The position numbers were made by a program, and so were the translations under genes. Shown one piece after another: positions 15,104-23,431 of a DNA stretch of 32,798 nucleotides (position 1 is its first letter; each line of letters opens with the position of its first letter). The notes under the pieces are model-generated. The model searched no databases, had not been told where the DNA came from, and saw only the letters and a program-made list of their open reading frames with translations. This stretch comes from Bacteroidales bacterium (GTDB lineage: Bacteria > Bacteroidota > Bacteroidia > Bacteroidales > UBA1556): contig JAMOQI010000073.1 of the NCBI GenBank assembly GCA_027064095.1, forward strand, positions 1 through 32,798. The letters run 5' to 3'.

Positions 15104-16783
15104 CAGAAATTTAAAACCACAATCCTAGTTATTTTTATAATATTCTATGGTATTATTTGCTCCTTTCTAGCATATTTTCACATTACTGTAGATCAAGGAC
15201 ACCCTAGTATTAATGTAGCTACACTAGAAAATCAAGAGAGAATTGAAATTGCCAAAGACTATTATCATTTTAATAATAATTGGCTTCGTAAAAACAAATG
15301 GGGACTATGGGAAATGTATCTTGAAGGAAACGGATATGAACGAGGTCTAGCTCATGGTAAGCTAACGAAAGAATTAATAGAATTTCAGGAACAAGTTTTC
15401 GTTGATAAGATAAATCAGCTGATACCATCACCATCTTACATTCGTCTGCTACGCAATATTATTGCTTGGTTTAATCGTGATATAGAGACCTATATTCCCC
15501 AAGAATATAAAGATGAGATTTATGGAATTTCCAAATCGTGTAATTCACGATTCAATTATATAGGCCCCGCATACCGTCGTATTCTCAATTATCACGGAGC
15601 CCACGATATTGGTCATGCCCTTCAAAATTTAGCATTAGTAGGATGCACTTCTTTTGCAGTAAATCAGAATGATAGTAATAATGATTTAGTTTTAGGAAGG
15701 AATTTTGATTTTTATGTTAGTGATGATTTCGCTAAAAATGTAATAGTTGCACATATTAATCCTTCTACCGGTTATTCATTCACTTATATCACATGGGCAA
15801 GTTTTATTGGTGTAGCTTCGGGGATAAACGAAAAAGGACTTACTGTAACAATAAATGCTGCAAAATCAGTATATCCTACCGAATCTGCCATGCCAATTTC
15901 ACTTCTTGCCAGAGAAATACTTCAATATGCAAGCAATATAGATGAAGCTATTGCTATTGCTCACAAAAGGAAATTATTTGTATCGGAATCAATTCATATT
16001 GGTTCAGCAAAAGATAATACCTCTGCAATTATCGAAAAAACACCAGACACATTAGATGTCTTTAAAAATAACAAAACATATTTAGTATGTACAAACCACT
16101 TTCAAGGACAATTGCTAGGGAATACTAAACTAAACAAGGAAGATATGGCTGAATCGCCTTCCGTTTATCGTCAAAAACGCTGCGAGGAATTAATAAAAAA
16201 CAGACCTAAGCCAAGCATTATTCAAATTGCAGAAATCCTTAGAGACCGCAAAGGCATTAATAATAAAATTATTGGAAATGGAAATGAGAAAGCAATGAAT
16301 CAGCTTATCTCTCACCATAGTATAATATTCAATCCGGCAAAACAATTATTGTGGATAAGTACCCATCCATATCAATTAGGGGAATATTTAGCCTATTCTA
16401 ATTTAGATTTTAAACCCTATGAAAGTATAAAAAATTATAGTTTGGAAATTGACAGCTTAATAATTCCTGCGGACTCCTTTCTTTACAGTCAAGAATATAA
16501 GAACTATAAAGTTTTTAAAGAAAATAAGTCTAAATTACAAACGACTCTTTTTAAAGGAATAAACATTGATAAATTTGATAAATTTGCAAATGAAATAATT
16601 AATAATAACCCCAATTATTATTATGGCTATATGATTATTGGTGATTATTATTATGAACATGAGAATATGGAAAAGGCTAAAGAATTCTATAAGAAAAGTT
16701 TAAAATTAGAAATAGAACATAGGAGTTCGATAATTAAGATGAAGAAAAGAATTCAAGAAATTACAAATGCAAACAAAGGCTAA
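15101..16783 (+). CDS. Membrane-anchored C45-type Ntn hydrolase/acyltransferase with C-terminal TPR
   Basis: 560 aa. An N-terminal helix (5-27) is a likely signal anchor. Residues about 65-450 resemble the acyl-CoA:6-aminopenicillanate acyltransferase/C45 family of N-terminal-nucleophile hydrolases: GYERGLAHG (78-86), then LVGCTSFAVN (179-188), where self-cleavage before Cys182 would expose the nucleophile, LGRNFDF, INEKGLTVTINA, and VCTNHF. Residues about 500-555 form a tetratricopeptide-like helical pair (YYYEHENMEKAKEFYKKSLK). Such enzymes make or hydrolyse amide bonds. The gene overlaps the CoA-ligase-like gene by 17 bp, so the two are probably made together. Substrate unknown; family fairly sure. 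Confidence 0.8.
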   Translation: MQKFKTTILVIFIIFYGIICSFLAYFHITVDQGHPSINVATLENQERIEIAKDYYHFNNNWLRKNKWGLWEMYLEGNGYERGLAHGKLTKELIEFQEQVFVDKINQLIPSPSYIRLLRNIIAWFNRDIETYIPQEYKDEIYGISKSCNSRFNYIGPAYRRILNYHGAHDIGHALQNLALVGCTSFAVNQNDSNNDLVLGRNFDFYVSDDFAKNVIVAHINPSTGYSFTYITWASFIGVASGINEKGLTVTINAAKSVYPTESAMPISLLAREILQYASNIDEAIAIAHKRKLFVSESIHIGSAKDNTSAIIEKTPDTLDVFKNNKTYLVCTNHFQGQLLGNTKLNKEDMAESPSVYRQKRCEELIKNRPKPSIIQIAEILRDRKGINNKIIGNGNEKAMNQLISHHSIIFNPAKQLLWISTHPYQLGEYLAYSNLDFKPYESIKNYSLEIDSLIIPADSFLYSQEYKNYKVFKENKSKLQTTLFKGINIDKFDKFANEIINNNPNYYYGYMIIGDYYYEHENMEKAKEFYKKSLKLEIEHRSSIIKMKKRIQEITNANKG

Positions 16784-18068
16784 AATACCAGAAATAGAAC
16801 TCAAATCGAGGGAAGAAATTCGTTCTTACCAAAATGAGCAACTTATTGATTTATTGAAATATGTAAGCAAACACAGTAAATTTTATCAGGAACTATTTAA
16901 TAATCATAATATTGATATAGAAAAAATACGTAGTATTGATGATTTACAGAAAATACCCGTAACCACTAAAAATGATTTACAAAAACAAGGAGAAGATTTT
17001 CTATGTGTAACGAAAGATAAAATAATTGATTATGTAACAACTTCCGGAACTTTAGGTGATCCTGTAAGTTTTCCTATGAGTTCTAAAGATTTAGATAGAC
17101 TAACATATAATGAGTATATTTCTTTTGCCTGTGCCCATACCGATGCCAATGATATTTACCAAATGATGCTAACACTCGATAAAAGATTTATGGCAGGCAT
17201 GGCCTATTATCTTGGATTAAAAGAACATGGAGCCGGGATAATTCGTAATGGACCAGGTAGTGCAAAGCTACAGTTTGATAGCATAAAACGTTTTAAACCA
17301 ACAGCATTAGTCACTGTCCCATCATTTATTCCTAAGTTAATTGAATATGCCGAAAATAATAATATCGACCTTAATAGCACTAGTGTCAAAAAGGCTGTTT
17401 GCATTGGAGAACCAATTAGAAATGTAGACTTTAGCCTAAATACTTTGGGTAAGAAGATAAAAGAGAAATGGGATATTAAACTGTATTCCACCTATGCTTC
17501 CACAGAAATGGGAACAGCATTTACAGAATGTGAAATGGGCAAAGGAGGACACCATCACCCCGAATTATTAATTGTTGAATTCCTTGATGAGAATAATAAT
17601 CCTGTAGCTCCAAATGAAGCCGGAGAAGTTACAATCACAACCTTGGGAGTAGAAGCTATGCCCCTATTGCGATTCAAAACAGGCGATATATGCTATCATT
17701 ATGATGAGAAATGTGAATGCGGAAGAAACACCCTACGCCTCGGCCCTGTAATTGGAAGACGTCAGCAGATGCTTAAATTTAAAGGCACCTCTCTTTATCC
17801 TCCAGCTATTTACGATGTACTAAACGAAATTGATGAAGTAGAAAACTATATTGTGGAAGTTACAACAGGAGAGCTGGGGACCGATGATATAAAAGTTATA
17901 GTAGGAAGTAAAACAAATTCTGATAATTTTATAAAAAAACTTAAGGAATCATTTAAAGTAAAACTACGAGTAACTCCTCAAATAGAAATTGGTAACCCTA
18001 AAGAAATTCACCAACAACTTTTCGCAAATGAAAGTCGTAAGCCTATGATTTTTAGAGATTTGAGATAA
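16767..18068 (+). CDS. Phenylacetate-CoA ligase-like AMP-forming enzyme
   Basis: 433 aa, length and layout of the PaaK family. ATP-binding motif TTSGTLGDPVSF at 91-102, YSTYASTE at 240-247 (adenylate-forming motif A5), LLRFKTGDICY at 300-310 (A7), GRRQQMLKFKGTSLYP at 330-345 (A8 and the PaaK-specific KGTSLYPP). Cys316/Cys318 in CECGR resemble the small zinc-like knuckle of this family. It should activate a carboxylic acid as acyl-AMP and probably as CoA thioester. The substrate cannot be read from the sequence. It overlaps the C45-type gene by 17 bp, pointing to joint action. Confidence 0.85.
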   Translation: MQTKAKIPEIELKSREEIRSYQNEQLIDLLKYVSKHSKFYQELFNNHNIDIEKIRSIDDLQKIPVTTKNDLQKQGEDFLCVTKDKIIDYVTTSGTLGDPVSFPMSSKDLDRLTYNEYISFACAHTDANDIYQMMLTLDKRFMAGMAYYLGLKEHGAGIIRNGPGSAKLQFDSIKRFKPTALVTVPSFIPKLIEYAENNNIDLNSTSVKKAVCIGEPIRNVDFSLNTLGKKIKEKWDIKLYSTYASTEMGTAFTECEMGKGGHHHPELLIVEFLDENNNPVAPNEAGEVTITTLGVEAMPLLRFKTGDICYHYDEKCECGRNTLRLGPVIGRRQQMLKFKGTSLYPPAIYDVLNEIDEVENYIVEVTTGELGTDDIKVIVGSKTNSDNFIKKLKESFKVKLRVTPQIEIGNPKEIHQQLFANESRKPMIFRDLR

Positions 18069-18166
18069 GTGATAATCTTCTAAGTTATAAAGATAAACAT
18101 AGATAGATTTTAAAATAAAATAGGTTTTTCATCAAATCAAATATCAAATCAATCCCACTTTTTCCA

Positions 18167-18174
18167 TATCTTTG
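18167..18174 (+). promoter_or_regulatory. Candidate -7 promoter box (TATCTTTG) of dnaG
   Basis: Matches TAnnTTTG followed by CC, 20 bp before the dnaG start. Confidence 0.5.
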
Positions 18175-18194
18175 CCTTATAAAGTATAACGAAA

Positions 18195-20186
18195 ATGATT
18201 CCAAAACAAACTGTACAGGAAATACTTGATGCCGCTCGTGTTGAAGAGGTAGTAGGAGAGTTTGTTCACCTTAAAAAGCGAGGTGTCAACCAAATTGGAT
18301 TATGTCCTTTCCACAATGAGAAAACTCCTTCCTTTACAGTTTCACCAGCGAAAGGAATTTTTAAATGCTTTGGTTGTGGCGAAGCTGGTTCTTCAGTAGA
18401 TTTTATAATGAAGCATGAGCATTATACTTTTCCCCAAGCATTGAAATGGTTGGCTCAAAAATATAATATTGAGGTGGAGGAAGAAGAACAAACTCCAGAA
18501 CAAATTCTTGCCGAAAACGAACGCGAAGGTTTATTTGCCGTTACCCAATTTGCAGCCAAATTTTTTGAAGACACTCTTCATAATACTGAAAAAGGAAAAG
18601 CTATCGGCAAGAGCTATTTCAACGAAAGAGGTTTTGCTGAACATATTATTTCAAAATTTCAACTTGGCTACTCTCCCGACGAATGGGACGGACTTAGTAA
18701 AGCTGCAATAACTGCCGGATACACTCAGGAATATCTTGTAAAAGCAGGCCTTGCAATAAAAAAAGACAACGGAAAAATCTATGACCGTTTTCGCAATAGA
18801 GTAATTTTCCCTATTCATAATGCCTCTGGCAGAGTAATTGGTTTTGGTGGTAGAATATTAGTTAATGATAAAAAACAAGCCAAATATGTAAACTCTCCTG
18901 AATCTATTATTTACAATAAAAGTAATGTTCTTTTTGGACTTTTTACAGGAAAAGCTGAAATAATAAAAAAAGACAACTGCCTTTTAGTAGAAGGATATAC
19001 AGATGTAATTTCTCTTTTTCAATCTGGAATAGAAAACGTGGTTAGCTCTTCTGGCACCTCACTTACAATAGGACAAATAAAACTTATAAAACGATATACA
19101 AATAATATCACTATCCTCTATGATGGCGATGCTGCCGGCATAAAAGCTTCATTTAGGGGTATTGATATGATAGTTGAAGAGGGATTAAATGTTCGAGTGG
19201 TTTTATTTCCTGATGGTGAAGATCCTGATTCATATGCCAGAACACATAGTGCTGATGAATTAAAAAGTTTTTTAGAGAATAATTCTCAAGATTTTATTCA
19301 TTTTAAAGCTGATTTACTTAGTAATGAAGCAGGAAATGACCCGGTAAAAAAAGCTGGAGTTGTAAGAGAAATTGTTCAAACTATCGCCTTAGTAACAGAG
19401 CAACTTAATAGAGTATATTTAATTAGAGAGACATCCGAACTCCTTGATATAAAAGAAGATATCCTCACAAACGAGGTTGCTAAAGCACGAAGAAAGAAGT
19501 ACTACAAAGACAATAAGGAAGAATATATTCCTACTCCTGCCGTAACTCCGGCTGAAACACAGATTATTACAGCTAATGAAGGTGATATCTCTCAGGAAAA
19601 AGAAATAATTCGGCTATTGCTAAATTATGCTAATCTTGATTTTAATCCCTTTGATGCTAAAATTCTAGAAAAGAAAATCAAAGAAAACTCTCAAGAAGAG
19701 GGTAATAAAGAAAATAATGAAGACGAAATTATAAAAGTTGGTGTTTTTATTCTTGATGAATTAATTTATGATGATATTAAATTTGATGATACTGTTCTAC
19801 AAAAAATATACAAAGAATATGTACAAGCTTTTCATGAAGAGACATTACTCTCTGAGAAATTCTTTATTAATCATCCCGATGAACAAATACGCCAAACAGC
19901 AGTAGATTTATTAACCCAGCAATATTCTTTAAGTCCGCTTTGGATAAAGGACCATCATATCTCTACAACTACCGAAACAGATAACGAAGTGATAGCAAGA
20001 GCTTGTATTAGTGGAGTTTATTCACTAAAATCAAGAAAACTAAAGAAAGCAAAACAGGAGCTTCTTGAGAAAACAAAGGAAATCACTGATAAAAATGAAC
20101 TTGCCAATAACCTACTGGAATGCAAAGAGATAGACAAATTATTAAACGAACTAAATTCAAAACTTGGAAGAATAGTTTATGAATAA
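18195..20186 (+). CDS. dnaG: DNA primase
   Basis: 663 aa. Synthesises RNA primers at the replication fork. N-terminal zinc ribbon Cys37, His40, Cys58, Cys61 (LCPFHNEKTPSF ... KCFGCGEAG). The RNA polymerase core is at about 120-370, with the TOPRIM residues Glu266 (LLVEGYTDV), Asp310 and Asp312 (ILYDGDAAG). The C-terminal 200 residues are the divergent helicase-binding domain, acidic at 490-515. The ATG chosen gives MIPKQTVQEILDAARVEEVV, the standard DnaG start. Confidence 0.97.
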   Translation: MIPKQTVQEILDAARVEEVVGEFVHLKKRGVNQIGLCPFHNEKTPSFTVSPAKGIFKCFGCGEAGSSVDFIMKHEHYTFPQALKWLAQKYNIEVEEEEQTPEQILAENEREGLFAVTQFAAKFFEDTLHNTEKGKAIGKSYFNERGFAEHIISKFQLGYSPDEWDGLSKAAITAGYTQEYLVKAGLAIKKDNGKIYDRFRNRVIFPIHNASGRVIGFGGRILVNDKKQAKYVNSPESIIYNKSNVLFGLFTGKAEIIKKDNCLLVEGYTDVISLFQSGIENVVSSSGTSLTIGQIKLIKRYTNNITILYDGDAAGIKASFRGIDMIVEEGLNVRVVLFPDGEDPDSYARTHSADELKSFLENNSQDFIHFKADLLSNEAGNDPVKKAGVVREIVQTIALVTEQLNRVYLIRETSELLDIKEDILTNEVAKARRKKYYKDNKEEYIPTPAVTPAETQIITANEGDISQEKEIIRLLLNYANLDFNPFDAKILEKKIKENSQEEGNKENNEDEIIKVGVFILDELIYDDIKFDDTVLQKIYKEYVQAFHEETLLSEKFFINHPDEQIRQTAVDLLTQQYSLSPLWIKDHHISTTTETDNEVIARACISGVYSLKSRKLKKAKQELLEKTKEITDKNELANNLLECKEIDKLLNELNSKLGRIVYE

Positions 20187-20254
20187 ATTACATCTCTTAA
20201 TAATACTCTTTTTTGCTATAACAAATTCACAATCCGGTATAAAGAATTTCTAAT

Positions 20255-20262
20255 TACATTTG
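20255..20262 (+). promoter_or_regulatory. Candidate -7 promoter box (TACATTTG) of the U32 gene
   Basis: Matches TAnnTTTG followed by CAGCCC, 26 bp before the ATG at 20289. Confidence 0.5.
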
Positions 20263-20288
20263 CAGCCCAAAATTAATCACAATTATTT

Positions 20289-21545
20289 ATGACATCAGCT
20301 AAAGATATAGAGATAATGTCACCAGTAGGCTCTTATGAGATGCTTATGGGAGCAATACAAGGTGGAGCAAATTCTGTTTACTTCGGGATAGAGAATTTGA
20401 ATATGCGTTCAAAATCCTCAAAGAATTTTACTATAAAAGACTTGCAGAAGATAGTAGAAATTGCCAGTGAACATAATGTAAAAACATATATTACACTAAA
20501 TACTGTTATCTATGATAAGGAGTTAGAAAAGATGCGTGAGATAGTAGATGCAGCAAAGAAATATGGTGTTACTGCAATTATTGCATCTGATGTAGCAGTA
20601 ATACAATATGCTTATTCTAAAGGTGTTGAGGTGCATATTTCCACGCAAAGTAATGTTACCAATATTGAGGCTGTTAAATTTTATGCTCATTTTGCTGATG
20701 TAATGGTAACTGCCCGTGAGCTAAATCTTACACAAGTAAAGGAAATAACAGAAACTATAGAAAGAGAACAAATTAAAGGTCCAAGTGGCAGATTAGTAGA
20801 GATAGAGATTTTCGCACATGGTGCTTTGTGCATGGCAGTATCAGGAAAATGTTATATGAGCCTCGATACACTAAATTCATCTGCAAATAGAGGCGCTTGT
20901 TTGCAACCTTGCCGTAGAAAATATGATGTAAAAGACAAAGAAAGTGACATAAAATTCGAAATTGATCAAGAATATATTATGTCGCCGGAAGATTTAAAAA
21001 CAGTAGATTTTGTTGATAAAATGCTTTACGCAGGAGTGAGAGTCTTAAAAATTGAAGGCAGAGGTAGAAATCCTGAATATGTTAAAATAGTTACCCAAGT
21101 ATATCGTGAAGCCGTAAATGCATATTTTGCCGGAGAATTTACTAAAGAAAATATTGCAAAATGGAATGCTAGACTGGCAAGTGTTTACAATAGAGGTTTT
21201 TGGGACGGTTATTATTTAGGAAGAAAAACCGGTGAATGGACAAAAGTTTATGGTTCACAAGCAACACAGAAAAAAGTTTATATCGGTAAAATTACTAACT
21301 ATTTTGGAAAACTTGGTGTTGCCGAAATTCAATTAGAAGCTCATAATTTAAAAGTTGGAGACAAATACTATATCCAAGGTGAAACTACAGGAGTATTAGA
21401 AGGTGAAGTTAAGGAAATGCGTTTAGACTTAGAACCTGTTCAAGAAGTTAAAAAAGGTGATTTATTCTCAATTAAAACAGATGAATTGGTTCGACGCAAC
21501 GACAAACTTTATAGAATTGATATTGTTGAAGAGATGATTTTGTAA
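20289..21545 (+). CDS. Peptidase U32 family protein (RNA hydroxylation type)
   Basis: 418 aa. N-terminal TIM-barrel-like region (EIMSPVGSYEMLMGAIQGGANSVYFG at 8-33) and the U32 signature EIFAHGALCMAVSGKCYMS (173-191) with Cys181 and Cys188, then NRGACLQPCRR (200-210) with Cys204 and Cys208. The C-terminal domain (about 330-418) is a small beta-barrel as in longer U32 proteins. Characterised relatives (RlhA, TrhP) hydroxylate 23S rRNA or tRNA using an iron-sulfur centre; others are collagenase-like. Length is nearer TrhP/YegQ than RlhA. The exact RNA target is not inferable. Confidence 0.85.
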   Translation: MTSAKDIEIMSPVGSYEMLMGAIQGGANSVYFGIENLNMRSKSSKNFTIKDLQKIVEIASEHNVKTYITLNTVIYDKELEKMREIVDAAKKYGVTAIIASDVAVIQYAYSKGVEVHISTQSNVTNIEAVKFYAHFADVMVTARELNLTQVKEITETIEREQIKGPSGRLVEIEIFAHGALCMAVSGKCYMSLDTLNSSANRGACLQPCRRKYDVKDKESDIKFEIDQEYIMSPEDLKTVDFVDKMLYAGVRVLKIEGRGRNPEYVKIVTQVYREAVNAYFAGEFTKENIAKWNARLASVYNRGFWDGYYLGRKTGEWTKVYGSQATQKKVYIGKITNYFGKLGVAEIQLEAHNLKVGDKYYIQGETTGVLEGEVKEMRLDLEPVQEVKKGDLFSIKTDELVRRNDKLYRIDIVEEMIL

Positions 21546-21601
21546 GACAAAGTAAATTTAATAATACTTTTTAATAAGTAGAAAAATATAGCTTGTTGTC
21601 T

Positions 21602-22363
21602 CTATTTCAACTCTACAAAAATAGGACAATGGTCAGACTGATAAGTATCAGCTTGAATAAATGCATTTGATATTTTATCTTCAATATTATCACTAACCAT
21701 ATGATAATCTATACGCCAGCCCTTATTATTAGCCCTTGCATTAGCACGATAAGACCACCAACTATAGTTATGTGGTTCTTTATTGACATATCTAAATGAA
21801 TCTATAAACCCATGAGCAAGAAAATTACTCATCCATTCTCTTTCCTCAGGCAAAAAGCCGGAACTTTTTGCATTACGAACAGGGTCGTGAATATCAATAG
21901 CCTGATGACAAATATTATAATCTCCACTTAATACTAGCTGTAGCCTTTCTTTACGCAATTCTAAAATATAATTCCGGTAATCCTCAAGCCATAGCATTTT
22001 AAACTCTTGGCGTACATCTCCAGACGAGCCGGAAGGATGATAAACACTGACAACACTCAAAGGACCAAAATCAGCTCTGATAAATCTACCTTCGTTATCA
22101 TATTTCTCAATCCCCATTCCTTTTACGACTTTATCAGGCTCAATTTTACTAAGAATAGCAACACCGCTATAACCTTTCTTTTTAGCAGAAAACGAATATG
22201 TTTGATATCCCAGAACGGCGAAATCCATAACCGGAATTTGATTATCCTGAGCTTTTGTCTCTTGAATGCAAACTACATCAGCGTTACTATTTTCCAGCCA
22301 TTCTAAAAATCCCTTTTTTACTGCGGCTCTAATTCCATTAACATTATATGAAGCTATTAACAT
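21602..22363 (-). CDS. xth: Exodeoxyribonuclease III (AP endonuclease)
   Basis: 253 aa, normal length. Cleaves abasic sites and digests 3' ends in base excision repair. Catalytic residues visible: Asn7 (SYNVNG), Glu35 (IQETKA), Tyr108 (SVYHPSG), Asp148 and Asn150 (SGDYNICH), Asp219 (WRIDYHMV), Asp244-His245 (YQSDHCPI). It is convergent with the U32 gene (56 bp between stops) and divergent from the barrel gene at 22434. Confidence 0.96.
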   Translation of the reverse strand: MLIASYNVNGIRAAVKKGFLEWLENSNADVVCIQETKAQDNQIPVMDFAVLGYQTYSFSAKKKGYSGVAILSKIEPDKVVKGMGIEKYDNEGRFIRADFGPLSVVSVYHPSGSSGDVRQEFKMLWLEDYRNYILELRKERLQLVLSGDYNICHQAIDIHDPVRNAKSSGFLPEEREWMSNFLAHGFIDSFRYVNKEPHNYSWWSYRANARANNKGWRIDYHMVSDNIEDKISNAFIQADTYQSDHCPIFVELK

Positions 22364-22406
22364 GAGTAATATTATTATTAGTATTTTCGTTAAAATTTAT
22401 ATAACG

Positions 22407-22414
22407 CAAATTTA
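22407..22414 (-). promoter_or_regulatory. Candidate -7 promoter box (TAAATTTG, minus strand) of xth
   Basis: The minus strand reads TAAATTTGCG, matching TAnnTTTG, about 44 bp before the xth ATG in the 70-bp divergent gap. Confidence 0.5.
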
Positions 22415-22433
22415 CAATCTTTAATCGTACCAC

Positions 22434-23117
22434 ATGGCAAAGATCATAATGTATATTTTATTTTCATTTTTATCTGTAACTATCCTTGCGCAAGATATTG
22501 ATTCAAACGACTATATTGATGATTTTGTGAAAGATACAACTTCTACTCTACATATTGGTTTTTCAATAGGTGGTTTTTCGCAAACAATGCTTTACAACGC
22601 AAACAAACAAAATAATGACAGCATAAGCCCTAGCCCCGGCAATCCAAATATTGGCATTACAATTGGTCTATTAGTAGAAAAAGATTTAACACAAAAATTG
22701 TGGTTTAAAACTGGTTTAAATATCAATATCTCTAAAATTAATATTAACTATAAATATAAAGGCATAAACAATAACTATAATTTCAATTACCCTTCCATTG
22801 AAGTTCCAATATGGTTGCAGTATGCCTTTAAAACAAAGCAAAGAGGATGGTCGTGGGGTGCCGGAATAAAGCCTAGTCTGGACATAAGTCATGCCGTTGA
22901 CTTTAACAACAGATTATTTGAAATAAAGAAAACAAATTTGTTAATTGGAACAGGACCAACAAAACGTTGGCAACTAAATTCCGGACATTGGGTAAATCTT
23001 TCATTTGCATTCGACATTGGCTTGCTAAATGTTTTTAAAAATGTGGATAATATATACAACAACTCAATAGCCACAGGACGACCATGGCATTTTCAGGTGC
23101 TTCTATCCATAGATTAA
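22434..23117 (+). CDS. Outer-membrane beta-barrel protein (PorT-like fold)
   Basis: 227 aa with a signal peptide (residues 1-19, ending TILAQ). The body alternates strands typical of the 8-stranded barrel family OMP_b-brl_2: GNPNIGITIGLLVEKDL, FKTGLNINIS, YPSIEVPIWLQYAF, WGAGIKPSLDIS, and a C-terminal strand ending FQVLLSID. The order 'titled ligand loop, then Y-x-x-I-E-(V/F)-P' is that of PorT and related barrels. PorT itself is a T9SS component, but this protein is too divergent to name. The start sits only a few bases into the divergent gap with xth. Confidence 0.7.
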   Translation: MAKIIMYILFSFLSVTILAQDIDSNDYIDDFVKDTTSTLHIGFSIGGFSQTMLYNANKQNNDSISPSPGNPNIGITIGLLVEKDLTQKLWFKTGLNINISKININYKYKGINNNYNFNYPSIEVPIWLQYAFKTKQRGWSWGAGIKPSLDISHAVDFNNRLFEIKKTNLLIGTGPTKRWQLNSGHWVNLSFAFDIGLLNVFKNVDNIYNNSIATGRPWHFQVLLSID

Positions 23118-23127
23118 TCCCGGTCAT

Positions 23128-23325
23128 CCCGCATTATTCATACAAAATCAAAGCTAATTGTATGAATAAGCAATAAATAGCGAGGTGCAATGAGGGAAAA
23201 CCTTCCCGAAACAAATTCAGAACAAGATGATTTAATAAAAATTAAATTTGAGTATTTGAAAAATATCCAAATTTATTAGTTTTACTTATTACTTAATCGT
23301 CAGGATTATTTGTGAATAATCCAGG
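23128..23325 (+). repeat. Dispersed palindromic repeat, near-complete copy
   Basis: Starts 11 bases after the barrel gene stop. Outer stem CCCGCATT (23128-23135) versus AATGAGGG (23189-23196), one mismatch. Perfect inner stem TTATTCATACAA (23134-23145) and TTGTATGAATAA (23158-23169), 12-base loop. TTCCCGAAACAAATTC follows at 23203. The 3' end is a perfect hairpin GGATTATT-TGTG-AATAATCC (23303-23322). Compared with the copy at 25370, about 25 bases are missing before the TTACTTAATCGTCA block. Confidence 0.85.
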
Positions 23326-23343
23326 TTAAATTCAAATTTACAT

Positions 23344-23385
23344 AAAAAAAGTTCGGAAAAAGCTGTGTTTCGCTTTATCCGAACT
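23344..23385 (-). terminator. Terminator of the DEAD-box helicase gene
   Basis: On the minus strand AGTTCGGA-TAAAGC pairs with GCTTTTT-CCGAACT around an eight-base loop, followed by seven T (complement of 23344-23350). It lies about 47-88 bp past the helicase stop. Confidence 0.75.
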
Positions 23386-23431
23386 CTAATAATATAAAAA
23401 TTAGTTTATAAAAATCTTTTCACCTAATAAT

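Noticed and set aside
22434-23117. Naming the barrel protein as PorT of the type IX system
   Set aside because: The fold pattern agrees but the sequence is not close enough and no other T9SS machinery gene is nearby.
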